This document shows positions 17,333 through 24,899 of a DNA stretch of 64,000 bases, piece after piece. Source of the stretch: Cohnella lupini (GTDB taxonomy: Bacteria > Bacillota > Bacilli > Paenibacillales > Paenibacillaceae). A model generated the notes under the pieces. It was not told the origin of the DNA. It saw only the letters and a program-made list of their open reading frames with translations, and made no database searches. The position numbers and the translations under genes were made by a program. The stretch's first letter is position 1; every line of letters starts with the position of its first letter. The stretch covers positions 682,001 through 746,000 of the forward strand of contig NZ_QRDY01000001.1 of the NCBI RefSeq assembly GCF_003386205.1, read 5' to 3'.

Positions 17333-17456
17333 TTCGAATTCCCCCTGATATATTAGCGTTTAATTAAGACTATTCCCTATCTCACTAATACATTTCGCTA
17401 ATAATATTAATTATCCTTTATATGGAACTGTAACGGAAGTGAAAAGGAGGGGTAAA

Positions 17457-17858
17457 ATGGTAATAAGAATAATCCCATTGATGATTCTGTTGCTTGTAAT
17501 AACTACCGGCTGTAGTGAAGGCAAGAAAGCACCGAAGTCTTCAATAGCATCCATTACACTGGAGTGTCCTCAATCAAAGTCTAATCAATCGTGTGGGAAC
17601 AAATCCTTCAGCGATCCTCGGTCCATTCAAGTTTTTGAAGTTGCATTAGACAGTAAAGTCGAATTACAAGGCGAACTAAACTACGTTGCTGAATTCGATA
17701 TGACCTTAGAGATGTCGGATAAAACGAACAAAAAATATCATTTATCGTTAGGTTCCAATAGATCCAATAACGCCTTGCTGGTTGACCAAGCGAATACAAA
17801 TCAGGGTTATGAAATCCCGGTGAAAAACGCGAATGAAATAAGAGATCTGTTAGAGTGA
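17457..17858 (+). CDS. Hypothetical lipoprotein
   Basis: 133 residues. Signal peptide with lipobox ITTGC (C19 lipidated). The mature part is short and beta-rich, with a CPQ/C-G-N segment carrying two more cysteines (ECPQSKSNQSCGN). The start is ATG 17457 after AAAAGGAGGGG; the GTG at 17439 lies upstream of that site. No family recognised. Confidence 0.7.
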   Translation: MVIRIIPLMILLLVITTGCSEGKKAPKSSIASITLECPQSKSNQSCGNKSFSDPRSIQVFEVALDSKVELQGELNYVAEFDMTLEMSDKTNKKYHLSLGSNRSNNALLVDQANTNQGYEIPVKNANEIRDLLE

Positions 17859-17885
17859 AGTATAGTTCAATATGAGAGTGAAGCG

Positions 17886-18425
17886 GTGAACAATCGTATG
17901 GATCAATTCGAGCGGGCCAAAGAGCTATTCATTTTATATCATGGAAACACTTTTCAAATGTACCGTGAAGGGGTTTTGGAAGAATATAAGCAGTTCGACG
18001 TGCAGCAACCATTGGAGAAGCAATGGTTCGAGGAACTGGTCGAGAAGTATACTAAGGAATTATCGATAAGAGACTGGACGGCGGCAGACAATCTAGCGCA
18101 ACTTGCAAGTAGTTATAAAGATAAAGCCATACTCGAGAACGTGGTTTCTTTTGTCTCCAGACATCTCATGAGCTCTGACAGCATCGTGAAATTAATGTAT
18201 GCCGAACGTATCGTCGAAATAGTCAAAAAGATGAAGAAGGAAATCGCAATCGAACTCGTTCATAAAGCTTATAAAGCAGCTGCGATCATTCTGGAGGACA
18301 TCATGATTAAGCCGCTGATCGTCGATCCGGGACACGAATTAGCTAACTATAATCTAACTGATAAAAAGTCGCTAAATAACCGAGCCAAGAAAAGCATCGA
18401 AGAAATTAAAAATGACTTGAACTGA
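17886..18425 (+). CDS. Hypothetical protein, helical
   Basis: 179 residues, predicted all-helical and soluble, with a HEAT-like feel (repeated helix pairs around DNLAQLASSYKDKAILENVV and RIVEIVKKMKKEIAIEL). GTG start at 17886 with a weak upstream site. Closely packed with its neighbours (27 bp and 33 bp gaps). No family recognised. Confidence 0.6.
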   Translation: MNNRMDQFERAKELFILYHGNTFQMYREGVLEEYKQFDVQQPLEKQWFEELVEKYTKELSIRDWTAADNLAQLASSYKDKAILENVVSFVSRHLMSSDSIVKLMYAERIVEIVKKMKKEIAIELVHKAYKAAAIILEDIMIKPLIVDPGHELANYNLTDKKSLNNRAKKSIEEIKNDLN

Positions 18426-18458
18426 ACGAAAAATGAGACGAATAAGGAGCGTGTTAAT

Positions 18459-18644
18459 ATGCTGTTTTTTATTATTATATTAATTGCCGGATTAGCTGGA
18501 ATAATAGGAAATCAATATTCGGGGAACAAAAGAATGGAGTCTATTCAACGATCATTGGACGATATCAATCAGAAATTAAGAGATTTGAATCCGCCATCCA
18601 ACAACGTCATCGACATTGGCACAAAGCTGAAAAAGGACGACTGA
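18459..18644 (+). CDS. Small membrane protein
   Basis: 61 residues: one N-terminal transmembrane helix (~2-18), then a short heptad-like segment (SIQRSLDDINQKLRDL) and a charged tail. AAGGAGCG precedes the ATG. Many Bacillales encode such small helix-plus-coiled-coil proteins of unknown role. Confidence 0.6.
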   Translation: MLFFIIILIAGLAGIIGNQYSGNKRMESIQRSLDDINQKLRDLNPPSNNVIDIGTKLKKDD

Positions 18645-18682
18645 AGCGATCCGAAGCATCCCTAAGGAGTCAATAGATAGCG

Positions 18683-19228
18683 ATGAAAGATCCAGTAATC
18701 ATTGAACCCTATAACGAGGAATGGCCGGAAGCTTTTACTCGACTTGGCGGCCGTATGAGACAAGTCATAGGACAGTCAGCGATAAGAATCGATCATATCG
18801 GTTCAACGGCCGTTCCCGGATTGGCTGCCAAACCGGTACTGGACATTCAGATTTCTATAGTCCGTTTTGACGAAATAGATTCCGTAAAGACTGCTCTTGA
18901 AGAACTAGGGTACCGTTATCGACCGGAAAATGATGACCTTACAAAGAGGTATTTTCGAGAGACGTAAGGAATGAGTAGAACGCACATTCATGTCAGAGAA
19001 CATGGAAGCTGGTCCGAACAATTTAATTTGCTATTCAGGGATTATTTGAGAACTCATGAGATCGAAAGAAATGATTACGCCCAAGTTAAAATAGATCTAG
19101 CAAAGAAGTACAGAGATCAAAGAATCGCCTATGTTGAAGGAAAGACCGAAATGGTATGGCATATCATGCAAAAAGCCAATGTATGGAGTCAGATTTCCGG
19201 CTGGAAGCCGGGAATATCGGATTGTTGA
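18683..19228 (+). pseudogene. GrpB-family (UPF0157) gene with an in-frame stop
   Basis: The reading frame encodes a whole ~180-residue GrpB/UPF0157 nucleotidyltransferase-fold protein but has a TAA at 18965-18967. The N-terminal part (94 residues, with IDHIGSTAVPGLAAKPVLDI) ends RYFRET. The C-terminal part continues in the same frame from 18968 (GMSRTHIHVREHGSW to the end). Intact relatives read through this point with two residues, usually prolines, so one codon seems to have become a stop with no frameshift. An ATG at 18971, 4 bp after the stop, could allow reinitiation and make two half proteins. Recent decay is the simplest reading. Confidence 0.85.
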
Positions 19229-19256
19229 GAAGTCTTAAAGAATAGAAGGTGACTAT

Positions 19257-19781
19257 TTGCTTTATCACATAAGCGAAGAACCTGATATCGAGCAATTTGT
19301 TCCGAGGGAGTCCGGAAGTCTTCCGCATTTGTCCCCAGTCGTCTGGGCGATGGATGAAGATCACATCATCAATTATCTGTTCCCGAGAGACTGCCCGAGG
19401 ATCGTATATTCGCTGTCGCCAGAGGTAAATGACGACGACCGCAAATTATTTTTCGAGCACACTCTATCTCAAACGATTATCGCAGTCGAGAACAGTTGGT
19501 ATGAACGAATCAGAAACACTGGGATTTATAAATATGGCTTTGATCCGTTTGGATTTGAACTGCTGGATCGGAATGCGGGATACTATATTGCCAAACAAAC
19601 CGTAAAACCGATATCAATCGAACGAATAGATGATCTGATCGGTACGATTATTTCGCTCGGAGTCGAATTGAGATTTACGCCAAATCTGTGGCCGCTTAGA
19701 GACGCAATACTCACATCTACGATAACTAAATTCTCCATCATCAGATTTAGGAATGCTCTCCCTTTGGAATCCGTCGATTGA
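19257..19781 (+). CDS. DUF6886-like protein
   Basis: 174 residues beginning LYHISEEPDIEQFVPR, with a later PVVWAMDEDHIINYLFPRDCPR. This is the pattern of a family of short Bacillales proteins (DUF6886 by memory) reminiscent of ADP-ribosyl-transferase-like folds (starts with YH.S). TTG start with GAAGGTGA upstream. Function unknown. Confidence 0.7.
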   Translation: MLYHISEEPDIEQFVPRESGSLPHLSPVVWAMDEDHIINYLFPRDCPRIVYSLSPEVNDDDRKLFFEHTLSQTIIAVENSWYERIRNTGIYKYGFDPFGFELLDRNAGYYIAKQTVKPISIERIDDLIGTIISLGVELRFTPNLWPLRDAILTSTITKFSIIRFRNALPLESVD

Positions 19782-19804
19782 GAGCTCAAGGAGGCTGGTA
19801 TTGA

Positions 19805-20251
19805 ATGCTCCATTCTATTCGCAAGGCGGAAGAACATCATCTAGCCGGACTTTCGGATTTGTTTGTCGAGTTTATTGACGCAGAATCCAATTTAACGGCA
19901 ATGAAGAAGCAATTAGACCTCATTTCAACAAATTCGGACTATTATATAGCGGTAGCCTGTGACGATAAGGAAAAGGTCATCGGAACATCGATGGCGATAA
20001 AATGTATGGATTTGGTCGGGAATTGCAAACCGTTTCTCGTCGTAGAAAATGTTGTCGTTGCTCCCGGATATAGAGGAATGGGGATAGGTAAGTCGTTAAT
20101 GGAAGCAGTCGAGGAATTCGGCCTTCAAAACGATTGCAATTATATTATGCTTGTATCCGGGAATAGTTGGTCGCAAGCTCATGATTTCTATAGATCGATC
20201 GGATATTCAGACGAACATGCAGGATTTAAGAAACGGTTGATATACAGTTGA
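19805..20251 (+). CDS. GNAT-family N-acetyltransferase
   Basis: 148 residues, complete GNAT fold. The acetyl-CoA pyrophosphate-binding motif VAPGYRGMGIGKSLM (~87-101) and the C-terminal strand SQAHDFYRSIGY are visible. Substrate unknown. The ribosome site is in CAAGGAGGCTGG, 23 bp after the previous stop. Confidence 0.85.
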   Translation: MLHSIRKAEEHHLAGLSDLFVEFIDAESNLTAMKKQLDLISTNSDYYIAVACDDKEKVIGTSMAIKCMDLVGNCKPFLVVENVVVAPGYRGMGIGKSLMEAVEEFGLQNDCNYIMLVSGNSWSQAHDFYRSIGYSDEHAGFKKRLIYS

Positions 20252-20307
20252 GTTGGGCTTAAGTTCATAGAGGAAATGGCATATCCTTTGAAGGCGAGGC
20301 TAACCGT

Positions 20308-20532
20308 ATGAGTAACACGGATAAGAAGAATAAATTCGAAGAAGAGATTTTTACGTACAGAGTCACTAAGGATCAGAAGGTGTTTATCAGTTGGCAAGGG
20401 AAGCAGATCATGACACTCGCGGGCAAAGCCAGCGATAAATTCATAGCCAAGATTCAATTGGCTAGCTTCAAAGAAGCGCAATTAATAATGGCGAAGGTCA
20501 CGGGCAATTTCAAGCACGGAAACGAGAAGTGA
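20308..20532 (+). CDS. Hypothetical small basic protein
   Basis: 74 residues, Lys-rich, soluble. It resembles small conserved Paenibacillus proteins with the pattern FTYRVTKDQKVFISWQGKQI. No domain recognised. Packed 56 bp after the acetyltransferase gene. Confidence 0.6.
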   Translation: MSNTDKKNKFEEEIFTYRVTKDQKVFISWQGKQIMTLAGKASDKFIAKIQLASFKEAQLIMAKVTGNFKHGNEK

Positions 20533-20550
20533 ATGGGGATGGGGATTTGA

Positions 20551-20841
20551 ATGCGGAATTGGCTTCGCAAAAATAAAACGCCGTTCTATTATATTCTCAT
20601 CTTTGCGTTGGTGGTTTACTTCTTATTCTTCCCATCCTTAACTCCGGAACTCGCAGTAAGAAAGAGTCTATTGGTTTCCCATCCGATACACGCGGTTTCG
20701 GCAAAGGTTGATAAAGGGAAAATCGATGACGATCCTCGCTACGGGGATTTGTATTATGTCAGTAAGGCCGAATTGTCTTTTGTTTACGTGAAGAAAAATC
20801 GGTTAGGCTGGTACGTCACGACAAGCGGAACTGGGCCTTGA
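20551..20841 (+). CDS. Hypothetical membrane-anchored protein
   Basis: 96 residues: N-terminal signal-anchor helix (~11-30), then a short extracytoplasmic domain. Gap to the previous gene is 18 bp. No family recognised. Confidence 0.6.
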   Translation: MRNWLRKNKTPFYYILIFALVVYFLFFPSLTPELAVRKSLLVSHPIHAVSAKVDKGKIDDDPRYGDLYYVSKAELSFVYVKKNRLGWYVTTSGTGP

Positions 20842-20871
20842 GGTAACCGTGCATTGTGAAGGGAGCTAGAG

Positions 20872-21132
20872 ATGCTCATCTATCTTATCTTTTTCGTTTG
20901 CTTTATTTTCTCTTTGATTGCCGTATTCAATCATCTGGATGAAGAGTACTCGAAACAGTTTCTAATGACCGTAGTTGTGTATTCCGTATTATTGAGTATC
21001 GCCAGATTGAATTCCAACCTCCATCTCGTAATGAATTCTTATAGCTCGACGCCGGTTCTTATCCTGGTTATGGTCGCATTGGCAGCTTACATGGTCAATC
21101 AATATCGCCAGACGGACATCCGTTGGAGATGA
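20872..21132 (+). CDS. Hypothetical integral membrane protein
   Basis: 86 residues, almost entirely hydrophobic, with three short membrane helices (~2-20, ~30-45, ~58-75). Probably the last gene of the closely packed run that begins at 17.9 kb. No family recognised. Confidence 0.6.
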   Translation: MLIYLIFFVCFIFSLIAVFNHLDEEYSKQFLMTVVVYSVLLSIARLNSNLHLVMNSYSSTPVLILVMVALAAYMVNQYRQTDIRWR

Positions 21133-21166
21133 AGGCGCTAGATTTACAAATAAAGTAATTTACACG

Positions 21167-21202
21167 CGAACAAATGTTTGGTAAACTATGTTTGGATATA
21201 AA
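21167..21202 (+). promoter_or_regulatory. LexA/DinR-type SOS box over a promoter
   Basis: CGAACAAATGTTTG (21167-21180) fits the Bacillus LexA (DinR) consensus CGAACRNRYGTTYG at every position. Its right half coincides with a plausible -35 (TGTTTG 21175-21180), 16 bp ahead of TATAAA (21197-21202). That is the usual way LexA blocks a promoter. The VOC gene starts 26 bp downstream. Confidence 0.75.
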
Positions 21203-21227
21203 TTCCAATCATGGAGGCTGACTTAAA

Positions 21228-21578
21228 ATGGGAAGAGTCGTATTGTTCGAGATGAACAGTCAAGACCCGGAACGTGCATCGAATTTCTATTCCTCCGTGT
21301 TCGGATGGAAGATTGCGGAACCGAATTGGGGGTATCATTCGGTAACCACCGGCGACGATGCGAAATCAGGTATTAACGGCGGGATATCTAAAGGTCCTAA
21401 CGACTATCCACATGGTATCAGAGTCCAGATCGAAGTTGACGACATAGACACGGCTATCGCCAAGTCCGTTGAAGCAGGTGCGCAGATCGTAAGGGATAAG
21501 ATGGATTTCGACGGATTTTATCTTGCGTATCTAGTGGATCCGGTCGGTAACGGAATTGGACTAATTCAGAATAAATGA
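21228..21578 (+). CDS. VOC-family (glyoxalase-like) protein
   Basis: 116 residues, vicinal-oxygen-chelate fold with paired beta-alpha-beta-beta-beta units: FEMNSQDPERASNFYSSVFGW at the start and DPVGNGIGLIQ at the end. Such proteins include glyoxalase-like enzymes and drug-binding resistance proteins. A perfect LexA/DinR box overlaps its promoter, so it is probably DNA-damage inducible. CATGGAGGCTG precedes the ATG. Confidence 0.85.
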   Translation: MGRVVLFEMNSQDPERASNFYSSVFGWKIAEPNWGYHSVTTGDDAKSGINGGISKGPNDYPHGIRVQIEVDDIDTAIAKSVEAGAQIVRDKMDFDGFYLAYLVDPVGNGIGLIQNK

Positions 21579-21621
21579 GTTAACCGACAAGACGGATAAT
21601 GCGAATGCGAGGTGCTTACAA

Positions 21622-22155
21622 TTGATTACTTATATCGCTTTACTGCGGGGGATCAACGTCGGCGGAAAAATGATTAAGATGGACCAATTGAGGCAAGTAT
21701 TCGAATCGTTGAAATTAAACAACGTAAGAACGTATATTCAGAGCGGCAACGTTTTGTTCGAGTCGCAGGAAGATCGCGAGCAACTGATCCGTTCGATCGA
21801 GCAGGCAATCGAGAAGTCCTTTTTCCAGGTTACGGTCGTACTCAGAACGGTTAAGGAGCTCGAAGAGGTCGTCTCCGATACTCCTTACCGTGTAACCGAT
21901 TTAGCGGAAACGGATTCGCTCTACGTCACCTTCTTAGCGGAGAATCCATCTGCCGAAGCTATTGATCGTTGCTATTCATTCAAGAACGAGGTAGACGAAT
22001 TCACCATCGTCGATCGTGAAGTCTACATTCTGATCCACAAGAGCTATGGCACTTCCAAGTTCTCGAACAACTTTTTGGAATCGAAGCTGAAAGTAAAGGC
22101 TACGACCAGAAATTGGGCAACGGTTAATAAATTAATCAGTATGGGTAAGGAATAA
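21622..22155 (+). CDS. DUF1697-family protein
   Basis: 177 residues matching DUF1697 along its whole length: N-terminal YIALLRGINVGGKMIKM, then YIQSGNVLFES, and a C-terminal TTRNWATVNKL. Function unknown; the family is common in Firmicutes and actinobacteria. TTG start, weak ribosome site, 43 bp after the VOC gene, so it may share the LexA-box promoter. Confidence 0.85.
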   Translation: MITYIALLRGINVGGKMIKMDQLRQVFESLKLNNVRTYIQSGNVLFESQEDREQLIRSIEQAIEKSFFQVTVVLRTVKELEEVVSDTPYRVTDLAETDSLYVTFLAENPSAEAIDRCYSFKNEVDEFTIVDREVYILIHKSYGTSKFSNNFLESKLKVKATTRNWATVNKLISMGKE

Positions 22156-22194
22156 ACGGAACAGGCAATAATAGTACATTGTTAATAAACCGAA

Positions 22195-22242
22195 ACCGAG
22201 TACCGGGTTACCGCTCTTCTGCGGGTAAGCCCGACTCGGCTT
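22195..22242 (+). terminator. Terminator of the VOC-DUF1697 unit
   Basis: A long imperfect stem, outer CCGAGT/ACTCGG and inner GGGTTACCGC/GCGGGTAAGCCC, followed by six T. The right half lies inside the last codons of the convergent CGNR-type gene on the minus strand. Confidence 0.85.
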
Positions 22243-22774
22243 TTTTACGTGCACGGAAACGGCGAACCTTCATCAGATTGCCGCACATCTTGTCGTCGCA
22301 ATATCGTTTGGAACGGTTACGGGTATCATCATAGTAAACCCAGAGGCAACTCGGGTTATCGCAGATTCGAATACGCGAGGCTTCTCCTTCAGTCAGCAAA
22401 CGCGCGAAGGAAGCGGCGATCTCGGCTTCGATTTGCTTCCAGTGACGTTCGACCGGGGCATAGCTTAACTCGTAGCTCCCGTCTTTGCTGGATAGTTGGC
22501 GGATGACCGCTCCCTTGCCCATAATATTGTTCAATGCAACGAGATCTTCGGGGCTTGGCGATTGATGATCTACGAAAGCTTGCACCATGCGATGCAGAAA
22601 ACTTCGTAATCGCTTGAGGGATTCTAGTTCTTCTGGAGAAGGCGACTGGTCAACGATAAGCCGGTGGGCGTTCACCCATTGATTCAACCATTCCGAATTG
22701 TCTAATCGGTCGTCAGCGGTTCCGTCACCTCGCCAGTCATGATGCAAGCTATTCAAAAAGTCGTCCCACAGCAT
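22208..22774 (-). CDS. CGNR zinc-finger (ABATE-domain) protein
   Basis: 188 residues. The N-terminal helical ABATE domain (~1-130) contains a segment with alternating helices and a C-terminal CGNR-type zinc finger: CDNPSCLWVYYDDTRN..., YCDDKMCGNLMKVRRFR. The four cysteines are present; CGNR is CGNL here. The family is considered stress-related transcription regulators. Divergent from the DinB gene at 22.95 kb and possibly its regulator. Confidence 0.82.
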   Translation of the reverse strand: MLWDDFLNSLHHDWRGDGTADDRLDNSEWLNQWVNAHRLIVDQSPSPEELESLKRLRSFLHRMVQAFVDHQSPSPEDLVALNNIMGKGAVIRQLSSKDGSYELSYAPVERHWKQIEAEIAASFARLLTEGEASRIRICDNPSCLWVYYDDTRNRSKRYCDDKMCGNLMKVRRFRARKKAESGLPAEER

Positions 22775-22867
22775 TGTTATGACCCCTTATCTATAGTCAC
22801 GATCAGCAAATGGCTTCTAGTGTGCGTTTTCTCATTGTAACACCTGTAATATTGTTTTGCTAGTTAC

Positions 22868-22896
22868 TTGACCTGACTAGATACTCGTGATAAATT
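22868..22896 (+). promoter_or_regulatory. Candidate sigma-A promoter of the DinB gene
   Basis: TTGACC (22868-22873), a 17-bp spacer, TAAATT (22891-22896), in the divergent gap between the CGNR regulator and the DinB gene. Several GTTAC/GTAAC half-sites lie around it (for example 22863 and 22929), so it may be regulated. Confidence 0.45.
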
Positions 22897-22953
22897 ACTT
22901 TCGTAACCATTTAAACTAAAATTGATAGTTACCAAATTAAAGGAGGCAGACGT

Positions 22954-23445
22954 ATGACTAAACTCGAATTATTGATGCAAGGCTGGGACGCCATCTACGA
23001 GAAGGAAGATTGGTATCCACCGTTAAAGGACGCATTAGATGGCGTTACTTCCGAGCAAGCCGTCTGGCGACCGGCGGGGGAGCATGTAAACACGATTTGG
23101 GAATCCGTCAATCATCTGACTTATTACAAGGAACGATTACTTAAGCGTTTGACCGGAGAGGAAAGCGAATATCCGCCGGGCCTAACGAACGATGATACTT
23201 TCAGGGTGCCATCTACTTCCGAGGAAGATTGGCGGAAAGCCTTGGCTAAGCTTAGAGCGGTTCATATCGGAATCCGGGAAATCATTTCGAACATGAAGGA
23301 AACGCGTTTAGAAGAGAAAATCCCCCGTACACCGATTGGTTCTTGGATTCATAGTCTGATTCTGCATGGCGCTTATCACACCGGACAGATCGTATTCCTT
23401 CGCAAGCTTCAAGGTTCGTGGCCTTCCCGTCGGTCCTTCGAGTAA
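22954..23445 (+). CDS. DinB-family protein
   Basis: 163 residues, a YfiT/DinB-type four-helix bundle. The metal-binding histidines stand out: VNHLTYY in helix 2 and HGAYHTGQ in the last helix. Members include bacillithiol-dependent transferases. AAAGGAGG precedes the ATG. Its closeness to a divergent CGNR regulator suggests dedicated control. Confidence 0.82.
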   Translation: MTKLELLMQGWDAIYEKEDWYPPLKDALDGVTSEQAVWRPAGEHVNTIWESVNHLTYYKERLLKRLTGEESEYPPGLTNDDTFRVPSTSEEDWRKALAKLRAVHIGIREIISNMKETRLEEKIPRTPIGSWIHSLILHGAYHTGQIVFLRKLQGSWPSRRSFE

Positions 23446-23591
23446 AGGAAGGCGCCAAGCTTAACGAAATTTTAGCAAAGAGATCAAAGCCACGCAGACT
23501 AAAATCACTCGAGACGCAATAAGTTGTTCTATAGGGATTTATTGCCAAGAGGAACATTAAAATTAATTAATGAATGTGCCGAAAGCATGAA

Positions 23592-23616
23592 ACTTTCTGT
23601 TTAGCCCTTTCGTCTA
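23592..23616. repeat. Short inverted repeat upstream of a hypothetical gene
   Basis: TTTAGCC/GGCTAAA, 7-bp arms 12 nt apart, ~60 bp before the start of the next gene. Possible operator; no promoter could be fixed around it. Confidence 0.4.
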
Positions 23617-23673
23617 ATGGCTAAATGGAAAGTGAAGGCTGCCGTAGCGGCCCCTGAAGGAGAGAATGCGGTT

Positions 23674-24186
23674 ATGTTAAACAAAATGCTAATCAGCTTC
23701 GCCGCCGTATTATTCGGGTTCATGTCTCTCGGATTTATTAAAGCCAATACGACCGATTATTCGCCTGTTCCGAGAGATTCGGATACTCGTGCCGCTTACG
23801 TCGATAGAATCTATCAAGAGAACGGTAAAACCTATATCGACGCCGATTTCATAGATTGGTACGAAGGCGAAGAAGCCAATAAGGTATTCCGGGAGAGAGA
23901 GCAAGACCCGGAGATGACCGAAACGCCGGACGGTTATTACATCGTTAACGACGATACGAAACTTACGAAGCTTGAGATCGCGGACGACGCGAAAGTGTTC
24001 ATGCAATTATATAATCGAACAGGAAATATCGAAGAAGCGGATATCGTATGGAACGAGAAGATTACCGCCGACAAATTCTTATCCTTGTTCGCGGATGATT
24101 CCGAAATGGACATGAAACAATTCCCATATCATCTGACGGTCGAGAACGGCATTATCGTCAAGATCACGCAACAATATATTCCATAA
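23674..24186 (+). CDS. Hypothetical exported protein
   Basis: 170 residues from ATG 23674, 9 bp after GAAGGAGAG; the upstream ATG at 23617 lacks a site. One N-terminal hydrophobic helix (~5-22, signal peptide or anchor), then an acidic domain rich in Asp/Glu. No cysteines or known motif. Followed by a strong terminator. Confidence 0.65.
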   Translation: MLNKMLISFAAVLFGFMSLGFIKANTTDYSPVPRDSDTRAAYVDRIYQENGKTYIDADFIDWYEGEEANKVFREREQDPEMTETPDGYYIVNDDTKLTKLEIADDAKVFMQLYNRTGNIEEADIVWNEKITADKFLSLFADDSEMDMKQFPYHLTVENGIIVKITQQYIP

Positions 24187-24201
24187 TATGTGCACATAAA
24201 T

Positions 24202-24240
24202 AAGCCAACGCCTGAAACCTGGGGTGTTGGCTTTTATTTA
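24202..24240 (+). terminator. Terminator
   Basis: 11-bp stem AAGCCAACGCC/GGTGTTGGCTT (one wobble) followed by TTATTTAT; ends the hypothetical exported-protein gene. Confidence 0.88.
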
Positions 24241-24300
24241 TAACCAGTTATAATGGGTAATATAGGGATTTTATTTGAAAAAAGGATAGGAAGTGAAAAC

Positions 24301-24780
24301 ATGGAATGGTTAATTTGCGGTACTTTAATATCGATTCTCTTCTACTATGCCTTTAGAGCGTTTCGTTCGAAGAAAAAATGCGGTGAAATTCTTGCGTCTT
24401 TCGCCGAGGGAGTGAACATCAAAGTTATGTTGCTCGGGTCTCTCCTGTTCTCTACGTTTAATTATTTCGTTATCCCGCTTTTCAATAACCATTATTGGAT
24501 AGCCATATTGCTAAGCGGCGCCATATTTATTCCATTTTACTTTATATTCGAGAAAAACTACTTGGGTAGTCTAGGGTTCAAGGTTGGTTACCGGTTCATT
24601 CCGAAGGATGATATAAGTCATTATATCGTTAGCGAGAAGAGATGGATCGAGATTGAATTCGTTACGAAGAGCGGACATAAGAACTTCGTCATGCTGAAGA
24701 AAAGGAAGGTAAAGGCGGATATCGTAAAAATATTGCAGGAGCATTATCAACATGGGCAAACAAGCATTAGCGCTTATTAA
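24301..24780 (+). CDS. Hypothetical membrane protein
   Basis: 159 residues from ATG 24301 (AGGAAGTG upstream; the ATG at 24253 has no site). Three membrane helices (~1-18, ~38-58, ~66-84) and a cytoplasmic basic C-terminal half (~95-159). The C-terminal part could be a small PH-like or YcxB-like domain; this is uncertain. Confidence 0.6.
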   Translation: MEWLICGTLISILFYYAFRAFRSKKKCGEILASFAEGVNIKVMLLGSLLFSTFNYFVIPLFNNHYWIAILLSGAIFIPFYFIFEKNYLGSLGFKVGYRFIPKDDISHYIVSEKRWIEIEFVTKSGHKNFVMLKKRKVKADIVKILQEHYQHGQTSISAY

Positions 24781-24833
24781 TTTGGATGGATGAATGACCT
24801 AATTGCACCGCGACCTGCAACAAATGATCCTCT

Positions 24834-24892
24834 AAGGCGTCTAACCATACAACGCCTCGCGGCCATGCGAGGAGAATAACCTCTGGAGGATT
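24834..24892 (+). other. Overlapping hairpins ahead of the glycosidase-like gene
   Basis: Two 6-bp stems, AGGCGT/ACGCCT and CCTCGC/GCGAGG, share the middle CCT and so exclude each other. A CCTC just before the ribosome site GGAGG could also pair with it. May modulate translation; weakly supported. Confidence 0.3.
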
Positions 24893-24899
24893 TATTGAT

